Assembly (NCBI GenBank): GCA_046348225.1
Contig: JAXMEQ010000004.1
Coordinates: forward strand, 255,026-319,025
Source of the DNA: JAXMEQ01 sp046348225
GTDB lineage: Bacteria; Pseudomonadota; Gammaproteobacteria; Burkholderiales; Burkholderiaceae_C
Direction of reading: 5' to 3'
Length of the DNA stretch: 64,000 nt
Below the pieces are notes generated by a model. It searched no databases, had not been told where the DNA came from, and saw nothing but the letters and a program-made list of their open reading frames with translations. Below, one piece after another: positions 29,719 through 38,045 of the stretch (its first letter is position 1; every line of letters starts with the position of its first letter). The position numbers were made by a program, and so were the translations under genes.

Positions 29719-31251
29719 TCACGCCAACGCCTTCAGCGCCCGCCGGTATTGCACCGCCTCGGCCACATGGGTCACCTGGGTGTGCCGGGCGCCGGCCAGG
29801 TCGGCGATGGTGCGGGCGACCTTGAGCGCGCGGTGGGTGGCGCGGGCGCTCCAGCCCAGCCGGGCGGCGGCGGTGTTCAGGAACTGGAGCGCGGCGGCGT
29901 CCAGCGCGGCGTGTTCGTCAATCTGCTGGCCCTGCAGCGCCTGGTTGGGGCTGCCCTGGCGGGCGATGGCGCGTTCACGCGCAGCGGTGCAGCGCGCGCG
30001 GATGGCGTCGGTCGGCTCGCCGGGCGGCGTGGCCAGCAGCGCCTCGGGCGGCAGGGTCGGCACTTCCACATGCAAGTCGATCCGGTCCAGCAGCGGGCCG
30101 CTCAACTTGCCCTGGTAGCGCGCCACCTGGTCGGGCGTGCAGCGGCAGGCCTTGAGGCTGGAGCCCAGGTAGCCACAGGGGCAGGGGTTCATGGCGCCCA
30201 CGAGCTGGAAGCGGGCCGGGAACTCGGCCCGCCGTGCGGCGCGCGAGATGGTGATCTGACCGGTTTCCAGCGGCTCACGCAGTGCTTCCAGCGCGGCCCG
30301 TGGGAACTCGACCATCTCGTCCAGAAACAGCACGCCGTGGTGAGCCAGCGAAATCTCGCCAGGCCGGGGCGGCGAGCCGCCACCCACCAGCGCCACTGCA
30401 CTGGCGCTGTGGTGCGGCGCCTGGGTGGGCCGCAGGCCCCAGCGCGCCAGTGAGAAGCTCCCGCCCAGCGAGGCCACGGCCGCGCTTTGCAAGGCTTCGT
30501 CGGTCGTCATGGGCGGCAGCAGGCCCGCGAAGCGCTGCGCCAGCATCGACTTGCCCGAGCCCGGCGGGCCGACCAGCAGCAGGCTGTGGCCGCCGGCAGC
30601 GGCAATCTCCAGCGCGCGCTTGGCAGCGGCCTGGCCTTTCACGTCGGCCAGGTCGGGATAGTGCTCGCTCGCCACCGGAGGGCTGCCAGACACGCGGGCC
30701 CAGCCGGGGTGGTCGGCGCCGTCTTCGGGCGGCTCCGGGCGGAACTGCTGCACCACGTCGAGCAGGTGCCGGGCGCTGTACACCTGCGCGCCGGGCACCA
30801 GCGCGGCCTCTTCGGCGCTGCCGGCGGGCAACACCAGCCGGGTGGCCACGCCCCGGCTGTGCAGGGCCAGGCTCATGGCGAGCGCGCCGCGCACTGGTCG
30901 CAGCTCGCCCGACAGCGACAGTTCGCCGGCAAACTCGTGGCCGGCCAGCTTGCCCGCGTCGATCTGCCCGCTGGCCGCCAGGATGCCCAGCGCAATCGGC
31001 AAATCAAACCGCCCGGAATCCTTGGGCAGGTCGGCCGGCGCCAGATTGACCGTGATGCGCTTGTTGCCCGGGAACTCCAGCCCGGCGTTCTGCAGCGCAG
31101 AGCGCACCCGCTCGCGGGCCTCCTTCACCTCCACATCGGCCAGACCCACCAGGGTAAAGCTGGGCAGGCCGTTGGCCAGATGCACCTCGACGGTGACTGC
31201 AGCGGCCTCCAGGCCCAGCAAGGCGCGGCTTTGCACCAAAGACAAGCTCAT
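29719..31251 (-). CDS. comM: ComM/YifB-family Mg-chelatase-like ATPase
   Basis: A 510-residue AAA+ helicase of the ComM family, which drives branch migration during natural transformation. The N-terminal ChlI-like domain covers about 1-170. Walker A is GPPGSGKSML, Walker B is GVLFLDEMVEF, and the zinc-type cysteine cluster is NPCPCGYLGSSLKACRC. The C-terminal Mg-chelatase domain follows. GGAAGG precedes the ATG. A ComM gene and type IV pilins in one genome would fit natural competence, though that is inference. Confidence 0.93.
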   Translation of the reverse strand: MSLSLVQSRALLGLEAAAVTVEVHLANGLPSFTLVGLADVEVKEARERVRSALQNAGLEFPGNKRITVNLAPADLPKDSGRFDLPIALGILAASGQIDAGKLAGHEFAGELSLSGELRPVRGALAMSLALHSRGVATRLVLPAGSAEEAALVPGAQVYSARHLLDVVQQFRPEPPEDGADHPGWARVSGSPPVASEHYPDLADVKGQAAAKRALEIAAAGGHSLLLVGPPGSGKSMLAQRFAGLLPPMTTDEALQSAAVASLGGSFSLARWGLRPTQAPHHSASAVALVGGGSPPRPGEISLAHHGVLFLDEMVEFPRAALEALREPLETGQITISRAARRAEFPARFQLVGAMNPCPCGYLGSSLKACRCTPDQVARYQGKLSGPLLDRIDLHVEVPTLPPEALLATPPGEPTDAIRARCTAARERAIARQGSPNQALQGQQIDEHAALDAAALQFLNTAAARLGWSARATHRALKVARTIADLAGARHTQVTHVAEAVQYRRALKALA

Positions 31252-31311
31252 TGAAACCTTCCTCCCCAGTCAGGTGCGTGTTTAAGGCTGGTGCCTGAAA
31301 AAAACCAAGAA

Positions 31312-31328
31312 TGCACCGATAAGGTGCA
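31312..31328. promoter_or_regulatory. NtrC binding site
   Basis: TGCACCGATAAGGTGCA, a perfect palindrome with the NtrC form TGCACC-N5-GGTGCA. It lies about 118 bases upstream of the start site predicted from the sigma-54 promoter at 31411. Confidence 0.85.
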
Positions 31329-31410
31329 TAAGCCGCAGTTTTGGACTTGATTGCGTACTTATAACGGACAGGGCCCGCGTTCAGTGCACCAGCCCACGGG
31401 ATGTGAAGTT

Positions 31411-31426
31411 TGGCACGCTCCCTGCT
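31411..31426 (+). promoter_or_regulatory. Sigma-54 promoter of the porin-glnK-amtB unit
   Basis: TGGCACGCTCCCTGCT: GG and GC separated by exactly ten bases with a perfect -24 block. With the NtrC site at 31312 it forms a complete nitrogen-starvation promoter. Confidence 0.88.
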
Positions 31427-31467
31427 AAGTACCCCCGTCCATTTTCTTTTCTTAAACGGAGTACTCC

Positions 31468-32259
31468 ATGAAACTGAAGACCACGCTGATTGCATCCGTC
31501 CTGGCTTTTTCTGGCGCCGCCATGGCCCAGACCAAGGCGCCCGAGCCTGACTACACCGTGTCCGGCAACATGTCGCTGAACAGCGACTACCGCTTCCGTG
31601 GCTTCACCCAGACCGACTACGGCCCGGCCCTGCAAGGCGGTTTCGACTTCGCCCACAAGTCCGGCTTCTACCTGGGCAACTGGAACTCCAACGTGCTGAG
31701 CCCGCTGTTCACCGGCGCCAGCCTCGAGATGGACTTCTACGGCGGCTACAAGGGTTCGTTTGGTGATGTCGGCTACGACGTCGGCGCCATCTATTACTAC
31801 TACCCCAAGAGCGGCAAGAACGCCCCCAACAGCAAGATCGACAACAGCGAAGTCTATTTCGGCCTGAGCTACGGCCCGGTGTCCGGCAAGCTGTACTACG
31901 CCACCTCGGATTACTTCGACCTGAAGAAATTCACCCCTGGCGCCCGTTCCACCAAGGGCACGACCTACCTCGACCTGGCCGGCAACTTTGACCTGGGCAG
32001 CGGCTTCACGCTGGGCGCCCACGTCGGCATCCTGAACCTCAAGAACGCCGGTGACTACTCGGGCCTGGGCATCGCCCGCCTGCCCAGCTCCGTGACCGAC
32101 TACAAGCTGTCCATCACCAAGGATGTCGGCGGCTTCGGCGTGACCGCCGCCTACGTGGCCGCTTCCAAGAAAGGCTACTTCACCACCGGCCAGGTGGGCG
32201 TGCCTGCTGAAGCAGCCGGCAAGGGCAAGCTGGTGGTTTCCGTGGCCAAGACGTTCTGA
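31468..32259 (+). CDS. TorF-family putative outer-membrane porin
   Basis: A 263-residue protein with a Sec signal peptide (cleavage after AAMA, residue 20). The mature part is rich in Tyr/Gly with alternating beta strands, as in an outer-membrane barrel. It starts with the family wording VSGNMSLNSDYRFRGFTQTD (TIGR02001/Gcw_chp group). It is first in the nitrogen-regulated unit and just ahead of glnK, so it may let a nitrogen source cross the outer membrane. The substrate is unknown. Confidence 0.88.
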   Translation: MKLKTTLIASVLAFSGAAMAQTKAPEPDYTVSGNMSLNSDYRFRGFTQTDYGPALQGGFDFAHKSGFYLGNWNSNVLSPLFTGASLEMDFYGGYKGSFGDVGYDVGAIYYYYPKSGKNAPNSKIDNSEVYFGLSYGPVSGKLYYATSDYFDLKKFTPGARSTKGTTYLDLAGNFDLGSGFTLGAHVGILNLKNAGDYSGLGIARLPSSVTDYKLSITKDVGGFGVTAAYVAASKKGYFTTGQVGVPAEAAGKGKLVVSVAKTF

Positions 32260-32285
32260 ATCTGACGGTTCACTGAGGAGAAGAC

Positions 32286-32624
32286 ATGAAACTCGTAACG
32301 GCCATCATCAAACCGTTCAAGCTTGACGAGGTGCGCGAAGCCCTCTCGGGCATCGGAGTGCAGGGCATCACGGTGACGGAAGTCAAGGGCTTCGGCCGCC
32401 AGAAGGGCCACACCGAGCTGTACCGCGGCGCGGAATACGTGGTGGACTTCCTGCCCAAGGTCAAGATCGAAGCGGCGGTGGCCGACGAGTTGGTCGACCG
32501 CGTCATCGAAGCCGTGGAGGGCGCTGCCCGTACCGGCAAGATCGGCGACGGCAAGATTTTTGTTTACAACCTGGAGCAAGTAGTTCGCATCCGCACCGGT
32601 GAAACCGGCAAGGAAGCGCTGTAA
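32286..32624 (+). CDS. glnK: PII nitrogen regulator GlnK
   Basis: A 112-residue PII protein. It binds ATP/ADP and 2-oxoglutarate and blocks AmtB when nitrogen is plentiful. The T-loop carries the uridylylation site Tyr51 (YRGAEYVVDFLPK), and both family signatures are present, the second as TGKIGDGKIFV. AGGAG precedes the start. It lies between the porin and amtB in the NtrC/sigma-54 unit, which identifies it as GlnK rather than GlnB. Confidence 0.96.
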   Translation: MKLVTAIIKPFKLDEVREALSGIGVQGITVTEVKGFGRQKGHTELYRGAEYVVDFLPKVKIEAAVADELVDRVIEAVEGAARTGKIGDGKIFVYNLEQVVRIRTGETGKEAL

Positions 32625-32649
32625 GCCTCCCATCAAGAAAGAGACACCC

Positions 32650-34167
32650 ATGAAAAAACTACTTGCCTCCCTGGCCCTCGGCCTGGGTTTGCTGATCGGC
32701 GGCACGGCCGCCATCGCCCAGGCACCCGCCGCAGCCCCGGCAGCGGCAGCGCCTGCGGCAGAAGCCAAGCCGGCTGAAGCGGCACCGGCGGCCGCTGCGG
32801 CTGCAGCCCCCGCGGCCGCCGCGCCGGCTGCAGCACCGGCCGCGGCCCCCGCGCCCGTGCCCAACAAGGGCGACACCGCCTGGATGACGGTGGCCACCGT
32901 CCTCGTGATCTTCATGACCCTGCCCGGTCTGGCACTGTTCTACGGCGGCCTGGTCCGCAGCAAGAACATGCTGTCGGTGCTGATGCAGGTGTTTGTGGTC
33001 AGCTCGATGATCTACATCCTGTGGGTCATCTACGGCTACAGCGTTGCGTTCACGGCGGGCAACCCGTTCATGGGCACGTTCGACAAGCTCTTCCTCAAGG
33101 GCGTGACGGTTGACAGCGTGGCGGCCACCTTCAGCAAGGGCGTGGTGATTCCCGAACTGTCGTTCGTTGCCTTCCAGGCCACGTTCGCCGCCATCACCTG
33201 CGCACTGATCATCGGCGCCTTCGCCGAGCGGGCCAAGTTCTCGGCCATCCTGCTGTTCAGCGCGCTGTGGTTCACCTTCAGCTACCTGCCGATCGCCCAC
33301 ATGGTCTGGTACTGGGACGGCCCGGACGCGATCACGGACGCTGCTTCGCTCGAGAAGGTCACGGCCGCGGCCGGCTGGCTCTGGGCCAAGGGTGCGCTCG
33401 ACTTCGCGGGCGGTACCGTGGTGCACATCAACGCCGGCGTCGCTGGCCTGGTGGGTGCGTATGTGATTGGCAAGCGCACGGGCTACGGCAAAGAATCGAT
33501 GGCACCGCACAGCCTGACGCTGACCATGGTCGGTGCCTCCATGCTGTGGGTGGGCTGGTTCGGCTTCAACGCCGGCTCCAACCTGGAAGCCAACGGCCTG
33601 ACGGCGCTGGCTTTCGTCAACACGCTGGTCGCCACGGCCGCTGCCACGCTGAGCTGGATCGCCGGTGAAGCGCTGTCCAAGGGCAAGGCCTCGATGCTGG
33701 GCGCTGCGTCCGGCGCGGTGGCCGGCCTGGTGGCCATCACCCCGGCCTGCGGCTTCGTGGGCCCGATGGGCGCCATCGTGATTGGTCTGGTCTCGGGTCT
33801 GGTCTGCCTGTGGGGCGTCAATGGCCTCAAGCGCATGCTTGGCGCTGACGACTCGCTCGACGTGTTCGGCGTGCACGGCGTGGGCGGCATTCTGGGCGCC
33901 CTGCTGACCGGCGTGTTTGCATCGCCCTCGCTCGGCGGCACCGGTGTGTACGACTATGTGGCCAACAAGACCGCCGAAGGCTATTCCATCGGCGGCCAGG
34001 TCTGGATCCAGGCGCAGGGCGTGATCACCACGGTGATCTGGTCTGCGGTGGTGGCCTTCATCGCCTTCAAGCTGGTGGATCTGGTCATCGGCCTGCGCGT
34101 CACCGAAGAGGAAGAGCGCGAAGGTCTTGACATCTCCAGCCACGGCGAAACCGCCTACAACCGCTGA
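32650..34167 (+). CDS. amtB: Ammonium transporter AmtB with Ala/Pro-rich N-terminal extension
   Basis: A 505-residue ammonium channel with 11 core helices. It has a signal peptide (1-23), then about 46 residues made almost only of Ala and Pro with a few Glu/Lys, then the channel from NKGDTAWMT. Family motifs present include GGTVVHINAG, GFNAGSNLEAN and GVHGVGGILGALLTG, which hold the pore histidines. The start at 32650 follows AAGAAAGAG. It is coupled with glnK. The periplasmic extension is absent from E. coli AmtB. Confidence 0.96.
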   Translation: MKKLLASLALGLGLLIGGTAAIAQAPAAAPAAAAPAAEAKPAEAAPAAAAAAAPAAAAPAAAPAAAPAPVPNKGDTAWMTVATVLVIFMTLPGLALFYGGLVRSKNMLSVLMQVFVVSSMIYILWVIYGYSVAFTAGNPFMGTFDKLFLKGVTVDSVAATFSKGVVIPELSFVAFQATFAAITCALIIGAFAERAKFSAILLFSALWFTFSYLPIAHMVWYWDGPDAITDAASLEKVTAAAGWLWAKGALDFAGGTVVHINAGVAGLVGAYVIGKRTGYGKESMAPHSLTLTMVGASMLWVGWFGFNAGSNLEANGLTALAFVNTLVATAAATLSWIAGEALSKGKASMLGAASGAVAGLVAITPACGFVGPMGAIVIGLVSGLVCLWGVNGLKRMLGADDSLDVFGVHGVGGILGALLTGVFASPSLGGTGVYDYVANKTAEGYSIGGQVWIQAQGVITTVIWSAVVAFIAFKLVDLVIGLRVTEEEEREGLDISSHGETAYNR

Positions 34168-34220
34168 TGCGGTTGCAACAGAACTGATTTTTCGTCAAGC
34201 AAGAGTCTCCTTTGGATGTT

Positions 34221-34250
34221 GGGCCCGCAGCAATGCGGGCCCTTTTTTTT
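34221..34250 (+). terminator. Rho-independent terminator of glnK-amtB
   Basis: Nine-pair stem GGGCCCGCA / TGCGGGCCC around a short loop, followed by eight T. Confidence 0.92.
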
Positions 34251-34310
34251 GTACGCGGTACGTTGCGCTGCGTCAGCCCGTGCGCCGACCGGCCATGCAC
34301 AATGCAACGC

Positions 34311-35177
34311 ATGACGACATCGATCGAACTGGCCTGTGACGGCCTGCGCTGCGAGCTTGCGCCGGCACTGGGCGGCAGCGTGGCCGGGCTCTGGCTCGGG
34401 GCCGTGCCGGTGCTGCGCTCCACCCCGGCGGCGCAGCTGGTGACGGCGCGTCAGGCGGGCAGCTACCCGCTGGTGCCGTTTTCCAACCGCATGGGCCACG
34501 CCACGCTGCAGTGGCAGGGCACCAGCCACCCTCTGGTGCGCAACAACGGCGACGAGCCGCATGCCATTCACGGCGTCGGCTGGCAGCGGCCCTGGGAAGT
34601 GCTGGAGCATGACGCGCGCTTTGCCCTGCTGTCATTCGAGCACCGCCCGGATGCATCGTGGCCATTCGCCTTTGACGCGTCCCAGACCTTCCGCATCGCC
34701 GCCGGATCGCTTGAGATGACGCTGAGCGTGACCAACCAGTCCGGCCAGAGCGCGCCGTTGGGTATCGGCTGGCATCCGTACTTCGTCAAGCGCGCGGGCA
34801 GCCGGCTGCGGTTCCAGGCCACCGGCCGCTGGGAAATGGGCGCCGACAAGCTCCCCACGCGACGCCAGCCCAGCACCGGGCTCGACGCGGACTGCGCGAC
34901 GCTGGACGTGGACCACTGCTTCGACGGCTGGCAGGGCACGGTGGACCTGCGCGACCCGCTGTTGCACACCCGCATCAGCACCGGGCTGCAGCGGCTGGTG
35001 GTGTTCACCAATGGCACCCGCGACTTCGTGGCAATAGAGCCCGTCAGCCACGTCAACAATGCCGTCAACCTGTTGCAGGCAGGCCTGGCGTCGGCGGCCG
35101 AGCTGGGCGTGCAGGTGCTGGCGCCCGGCGAGTCGTTCAGTGCCAGCATGACCATCGACGTGGCGGCGGCCCCATGA
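34311..35177 (+). CDS. Aldose 1-epimerase family protein
   Basis: A 288-residue beta-sandwich mutarotase-like protein. It contains YPLVPFSNRMGH (substrate Arg), NNGDEPHAIHGVGW (catalytic-type His) and GWHPYF (second His), all typical of GalM relatives. Its final codons overlap the next gene in ATGA, so it is co-translated with a lactonase. The pair probably handles the anomer and the lactone of one sugar. The ATG at 34311 is chosen from the family N-terminus. Confidence 0.88.
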   Translation: MTTSIELACDGLRCELAPALGGSVAGLWLGAVPVLRSTPAAQLVTARQAGSYPLVPFSNRMGHATLQWQGTSHPLVRNNGDEPHAIHGVGWQRPWEVLEHDARFALLSFEHRPDASWPFAFDASQTFRIAAGSLEMTLSVTNQSGQSAPLGIGWHPYFVKRAGSRLRFQATGRWEMGADKLPTRRQPSTGLDADCATLDVDHCFDGWQGTVDLRDPLLHTRISTGLQRLVVFTNGTRDFVAIEPVSHVNNAVNLLQAGLASAAELGVQVLAPGESFSASMTIDVAAAP

Positions 35178-36103
35178 GCCCGGCCACGCCGGCGGCCTGG
35201 CGTGTGGCCGTGGCCGAGCCCTCGGCCCTGGGCGAATCGCCGTTCTGGCACCCGCACGAGCAGATGCTGTACTGGGTGGACATTGCGGCCAGCCAGGTGT
35301 GCCGGGCCAACATCTTCATGGGGCTGGTGCAGCGCTGGGCCCTGCCGCAGACGCCCGGCTGCATTGCGCCTGCCGCCCGTGGCGGTCTGGTGCTGGGCCT
35401 GCGCGACGGCATTTACCGCGCCGCCGAATGGGGCGGCGCCCTGACGCGGCTGTGCGCGCTGCCGGGCGACCCGTCGCGCTTGCGCTTCAACGACGGCAAG
35501 GCCGACCCGGCGGGCCATTTCTGGGCGGGCACCTATGCCGAGCAGAAGCAGCAGCCGGAGGCCGCACTCTACTGCCTCGACGCCACCCGCCACCCGCCGG
35601 CCCTGCAGGTGGTGCGCAGCGGGTTCTTCACATCCAACGGCCTGGCCTGGTCGCCCGACGGCGCCACGATGTACTGGGCAGACACCCAGGGCCACCGAAT
35701 TCACGCCTGGGCCTGCGACGCTCAGACCCACATGCCGGGCCCGGCGCGGGTGTTCCATGAACTGGCGGCCAAACCGCCGGGCTGGCAACCCGGGCAGCCG
35801 GGCTATGCCGGCCGGCCCGACGGCGCGGCGGTGGACAGCGAGGGCAACTACTGGTGCGCCCTGTACGAGGGTGCTCGCCTGCGCAAGCTGTCGCCAACCG
35901 GTCAGGTGCTCGCCGACTACGCCGTGCCCGCGCAATGCCCGACCATGCCGTGCTTTGGCGGCGACGACCTGCGCACCCTGTACCTCACCACCGCGCGCCA
36001 GGGTCGCCCCGAAGCCGAGCTGGCCGCGTGGCCGCACTCGGGCTGCGTGCTGTCGATGCGGGTGGATGTGCCGGGCCTGCCCGTCAACTTTTTCAGCGGC
36101 TGA
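35174..36103 (+). CDS. SMP-30/gluconolactonase-family sugar lactonase
   Basis: A 309-residue six-bladed propeller of the SMP-30 family. It begins with LGESPFWHPHEQMLYWVDI (metal Glu) and contains the metal-binding Asn/Asp segments RFNDGKADPAGHFWAGT, TSNGLAWSPDG and GRPDGAAVDSEGNYWCALY. It should open a sugar lactone in the cytoplasm. Translationally coupled to the epimerase upstream. The sugar cannot be told from sequence. Confidence 0.92.
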   Translation: MSPATPAAWRVAVAEPSALGESPFWHPHEQMLYWVDIAASQVCRANIFMGLVQRWALPQTPGCIAPAARGGLVLGLRDGIYRAAEWGGALTRLCALPGDPSRLRFNDGKADPAGHFWAGTYAEQKQQPEAALYCLDATRHPPALQVVRSGFFTSNGLAWSPDGATMYWADTQGHRIHAWACDAQTHMPGPARVFHELAAKPPGWQPGQPGYAGRPDGAAVDSEGNYWCALYEGARLRKLSPTGQVLADYAVPAQCPTMPCFGGDDLRTLYLTTARQGRPEAELAAWPHSGCVLSMRVDVPGLPVNFFSG

Positions 36104-36155
36104 TTTCAAAAAGATCAATGCCGCCGCCACCGGCTGCGGCCTTACCATCTACCGC

Positions 36156-37277
36156 ATGGACCCAGCCCTGCGCCCGATCATCGACCGCATTCGCGCCGCT
36201 GCCGCCGCCGGCACGCCGCTGCGTATCCGCGGCGGTGGCACCAAGGACTTCTACGGCGAACGCCTGGTGGGCGAGGTGTTGGACACCGCGCCGCTGGCCG
36301 GCATCACCAGTTACGAACCCAGTGAGCTGGTGGTAACGGTGCGCGCCGGCACGCCGCTGGCCACGCTGGAAGCGGCGCTGGCAGACAAGGGCCAGTGCCT
36401 GCCGTTCGAGCCACCGCATTTCGCGCCGGGCGGCACCGTGGGCGGCATGGTGGCCGCGGGGCTCAGCGGCCCGGCACGCGCCACGGCCGGCTCGGTGCGC
36501 GACTATGTGCTGGGGCTTTCGATGGTCAACGGCCGTGCAGAACACCTGACCTTCGGCGGGCAGGTCATGAAGAACGTGGCGGGCTATGACGTGTCCCGCC
36601 TGATGGCCGGATCGCTGGGCACGCTGGGCCTCATCACCGAGGTCAGCCTCAAGGTGCTGCCGGTGGCGCCGGCCGAGGCCACGCTGCGCTTCACGCTGGA
36701 CGAAGCCGGCGCCATCCGGCAACTCAACCAGTGGGCCGGCCAGCCGCTGCCGCTGAACGCCAGCTCGTGGGTGGTGGATGCGGGCCAGCCGGTGCTGTAC
36801 CTGCGTCTGCGCGGCGCTGTGGCGGCGGTGGAGGCCGCCTGCCAGCGCCTGCTTCACGACCTGCCGGGCGAGCGCATGGACAGCGCCGCCACCCGCGCCG
36901 ACTGGGCCGCTGCACGCGACCTGCGGCTGCCCTGGTTTGCGGACGGCTTGGCGCGCGGTCAGGACCTGTGGCGCCTGTCGGTGGCGCCCACGGCCCCGCC
37001 GCTGGGGGTGGGCGACACCTTCGTCGAGTGGCTGGGCGGCCAGCGCTGGGTCTGGGCTGACCCGGCGGACGCGGGGGCGGCCACCCGGCTGCGCTCAGCG
37101 GCCGCGGCTCATGGCGGACACGCTACACTTTTTATAGTAGCTCACGCAGATTCGGCGCGGGCTGCAGCCCGATTTACCCCTCTGGCCGGTGCGCTGGCCC
37201 GGATTCACCGCGAACTCCAGCGTCAGTTTGACCCGGCCGGCATCTTCAACCCCGGGCGTCTTCTGACGCCGGCCTGA
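36156..37277 (+). CDS. glcE: Glycolate oxidase FAD-binding subunit GlcE
   Basis: A 373-residue FAD-binding subunit of glycolate oxidase. It has the PCMH-type FAD fold (RIRGGGTKDFYG, PGGTVGGMVAAGLSGPAR, VMKNVAGYDVSRLMAGSLGTLG) and the family C-terminus FDPAGIFNPGR. With GlcD and GlcF it oxidises glycolate to glyoxylate. A copy of the dispersed repeat lies in frame at 37122-37177. It replaces the usual short stretch between HATLF and FTPLA with extra residues (FIVAHADSARAAA). glcD is not in the window. Confidence 0.93.
   Translation: MDPALRPIIDRIRAAAAAGTPLRIRGGGTKDFYGERLVGEVLDTAPLAGITSYEPSELVVTVRAGTPLATLEAALADKGQCLPFEPPHFAPGGTVGGMVAAGLSGPARATAGSVRDYVLGLSMVNGRAEHLTFGGQVMKNVAGYDVSRLMAGSLGTLGLITEVSLKVLPVAPAEATLRFTLDEAGAIRQLNQWAGQPLPLNASSWVVDAGQPVLYLRLRGAVAAVEAACQRLLHDLPGERMDSAATRADWAAARDLRLPWFADGLARGQDLWRLSVAPTAPPLGVGDTFVEWLGGQRWVWADPADAGAATRLRSAAAAHGGHATLFIVAHADSARAAARFTPLAGALARIHRELQRQFDPAGIFNPGRLLTPA
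37122..37177 (-). repeat. Dispersed two-hairpin repeat, copy 5, inside glcE
   Basis: Reverse-oriented copy. Read on the minus strand, arm 1 is CGGGCTGCAGCCCG and arm 2 is GCTACTATAAAAAGTGTAGC, with the CTGCG spacer between. It is wholly inside the glcE reading frame near the 3' end and causes no frameshift or stop. Confidence 0.85.
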
Positions 37278-37281
37278 ACGC

Positions 37282-38025
37282 ATGCGCAGGCTGCGTCACC
37301 TCAGCGGGCGCCACCGCACCCCGTCCACCAACCGGCTGCTGGGGCTGCTGCTGGCGTTCAATGCCGGCGCCATCAATGCGGGCGGCTTTCTGGTGGTGGG
37401 GCTGTACACCTCGCACATGACAGGCTTTGTGTCGGTGGTGGCGGACAACCTCGTGCTGGGGCAACTCACGCTGGTGCTGGGGGCGTTGGGGGCGCTGCTG
37501 TTCTTCCTGGCGGGCGCGGCCACCACGGCGGTGCTGGTCAACTGGGCCCGGCAGCGCCAGCTCAGCAGCGGCTTTGCGCTGCCGCTCCTGCTGGAGGCCG
37601 GCCTGCTGCTTACCTTTGGCCTGGTGGGCGCCACGCTGGATCGCCAGACGCCGTTTGCGGTGCCGGTCACGGTGCTGCTGCTGGCGTTCACCATGGGGCT
37701 GCAGAACGCGCTGGTGACCAAGATTTCGTCGGCGCAGATCCGCACCACCCACATGACCGGTGTGATCACCGACCTGGGCATCGAGCTGGGCAAGCTGCTT
37801 TACTGGAACCGGGCGGACCTGCCGCCCGACAGCCATGTGCGAGCCAACCGGGCCCGGCTGCACCTGTTCGGCGCGCTGCTGGGCATGTTCACCGCGGGCG
37901 GTGTCACCGGCGCGGCCGGCTTCAAGTACATCGGCTTCGTCTGGGTGGTGCCGTTCGCGCTGGTGCTGCTGGCGCTGTCGCTGCCGCCGTTTGTGACCGA
38001 CCTGCAGCGCCTGCGCCTGCCCTGA
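37282..38025 (+). CDS. DUF1275 (YoaK-like) membrane protein
   Basis: A 247-residue inner-membrane protein with about six helices. The family motifs NAGAINAGGFLVVGLYTSHMTG and GLQNALVTKISSAQIRTTHMTG form a repeated pattern. Function unknown. It sits between glcE and glcF, four bases after the glcE stop, so it is transcribed within the glycolate oxidase operon. Whether it serves glycolate use or is a passenger is unclear. Confidence 0.9.
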   Translation: MRRLRHLSGRHRTPSTNRLLGLLLAFNAGAINAGGFLVVGLYTSHMTGFVSVVADNLVLGQLTLVLGALGALLFFLAGAATTAVLVNWARQRQLSSGFALPLLLEAGLLLTFGLVGATLDRQTPFAVPVTVLLLAFTMGLQNALVTKISSAQIRTTHMTGVITDLGIELGKLLYWNRADLPPDSHVRANRARLHLFGALLGMFTAGGVTGAAGFKYIGFVWVVPFALVLLALSLPPFVTDLQRLRLP

Positions 38026-38045
38026 CCGACCTTTTCCTGCTCACC

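Noticed and set aside
32659..34143. 494-residue minus-strand frame
   Set aside because: Antisense to amtB; composition of a shadow frame.
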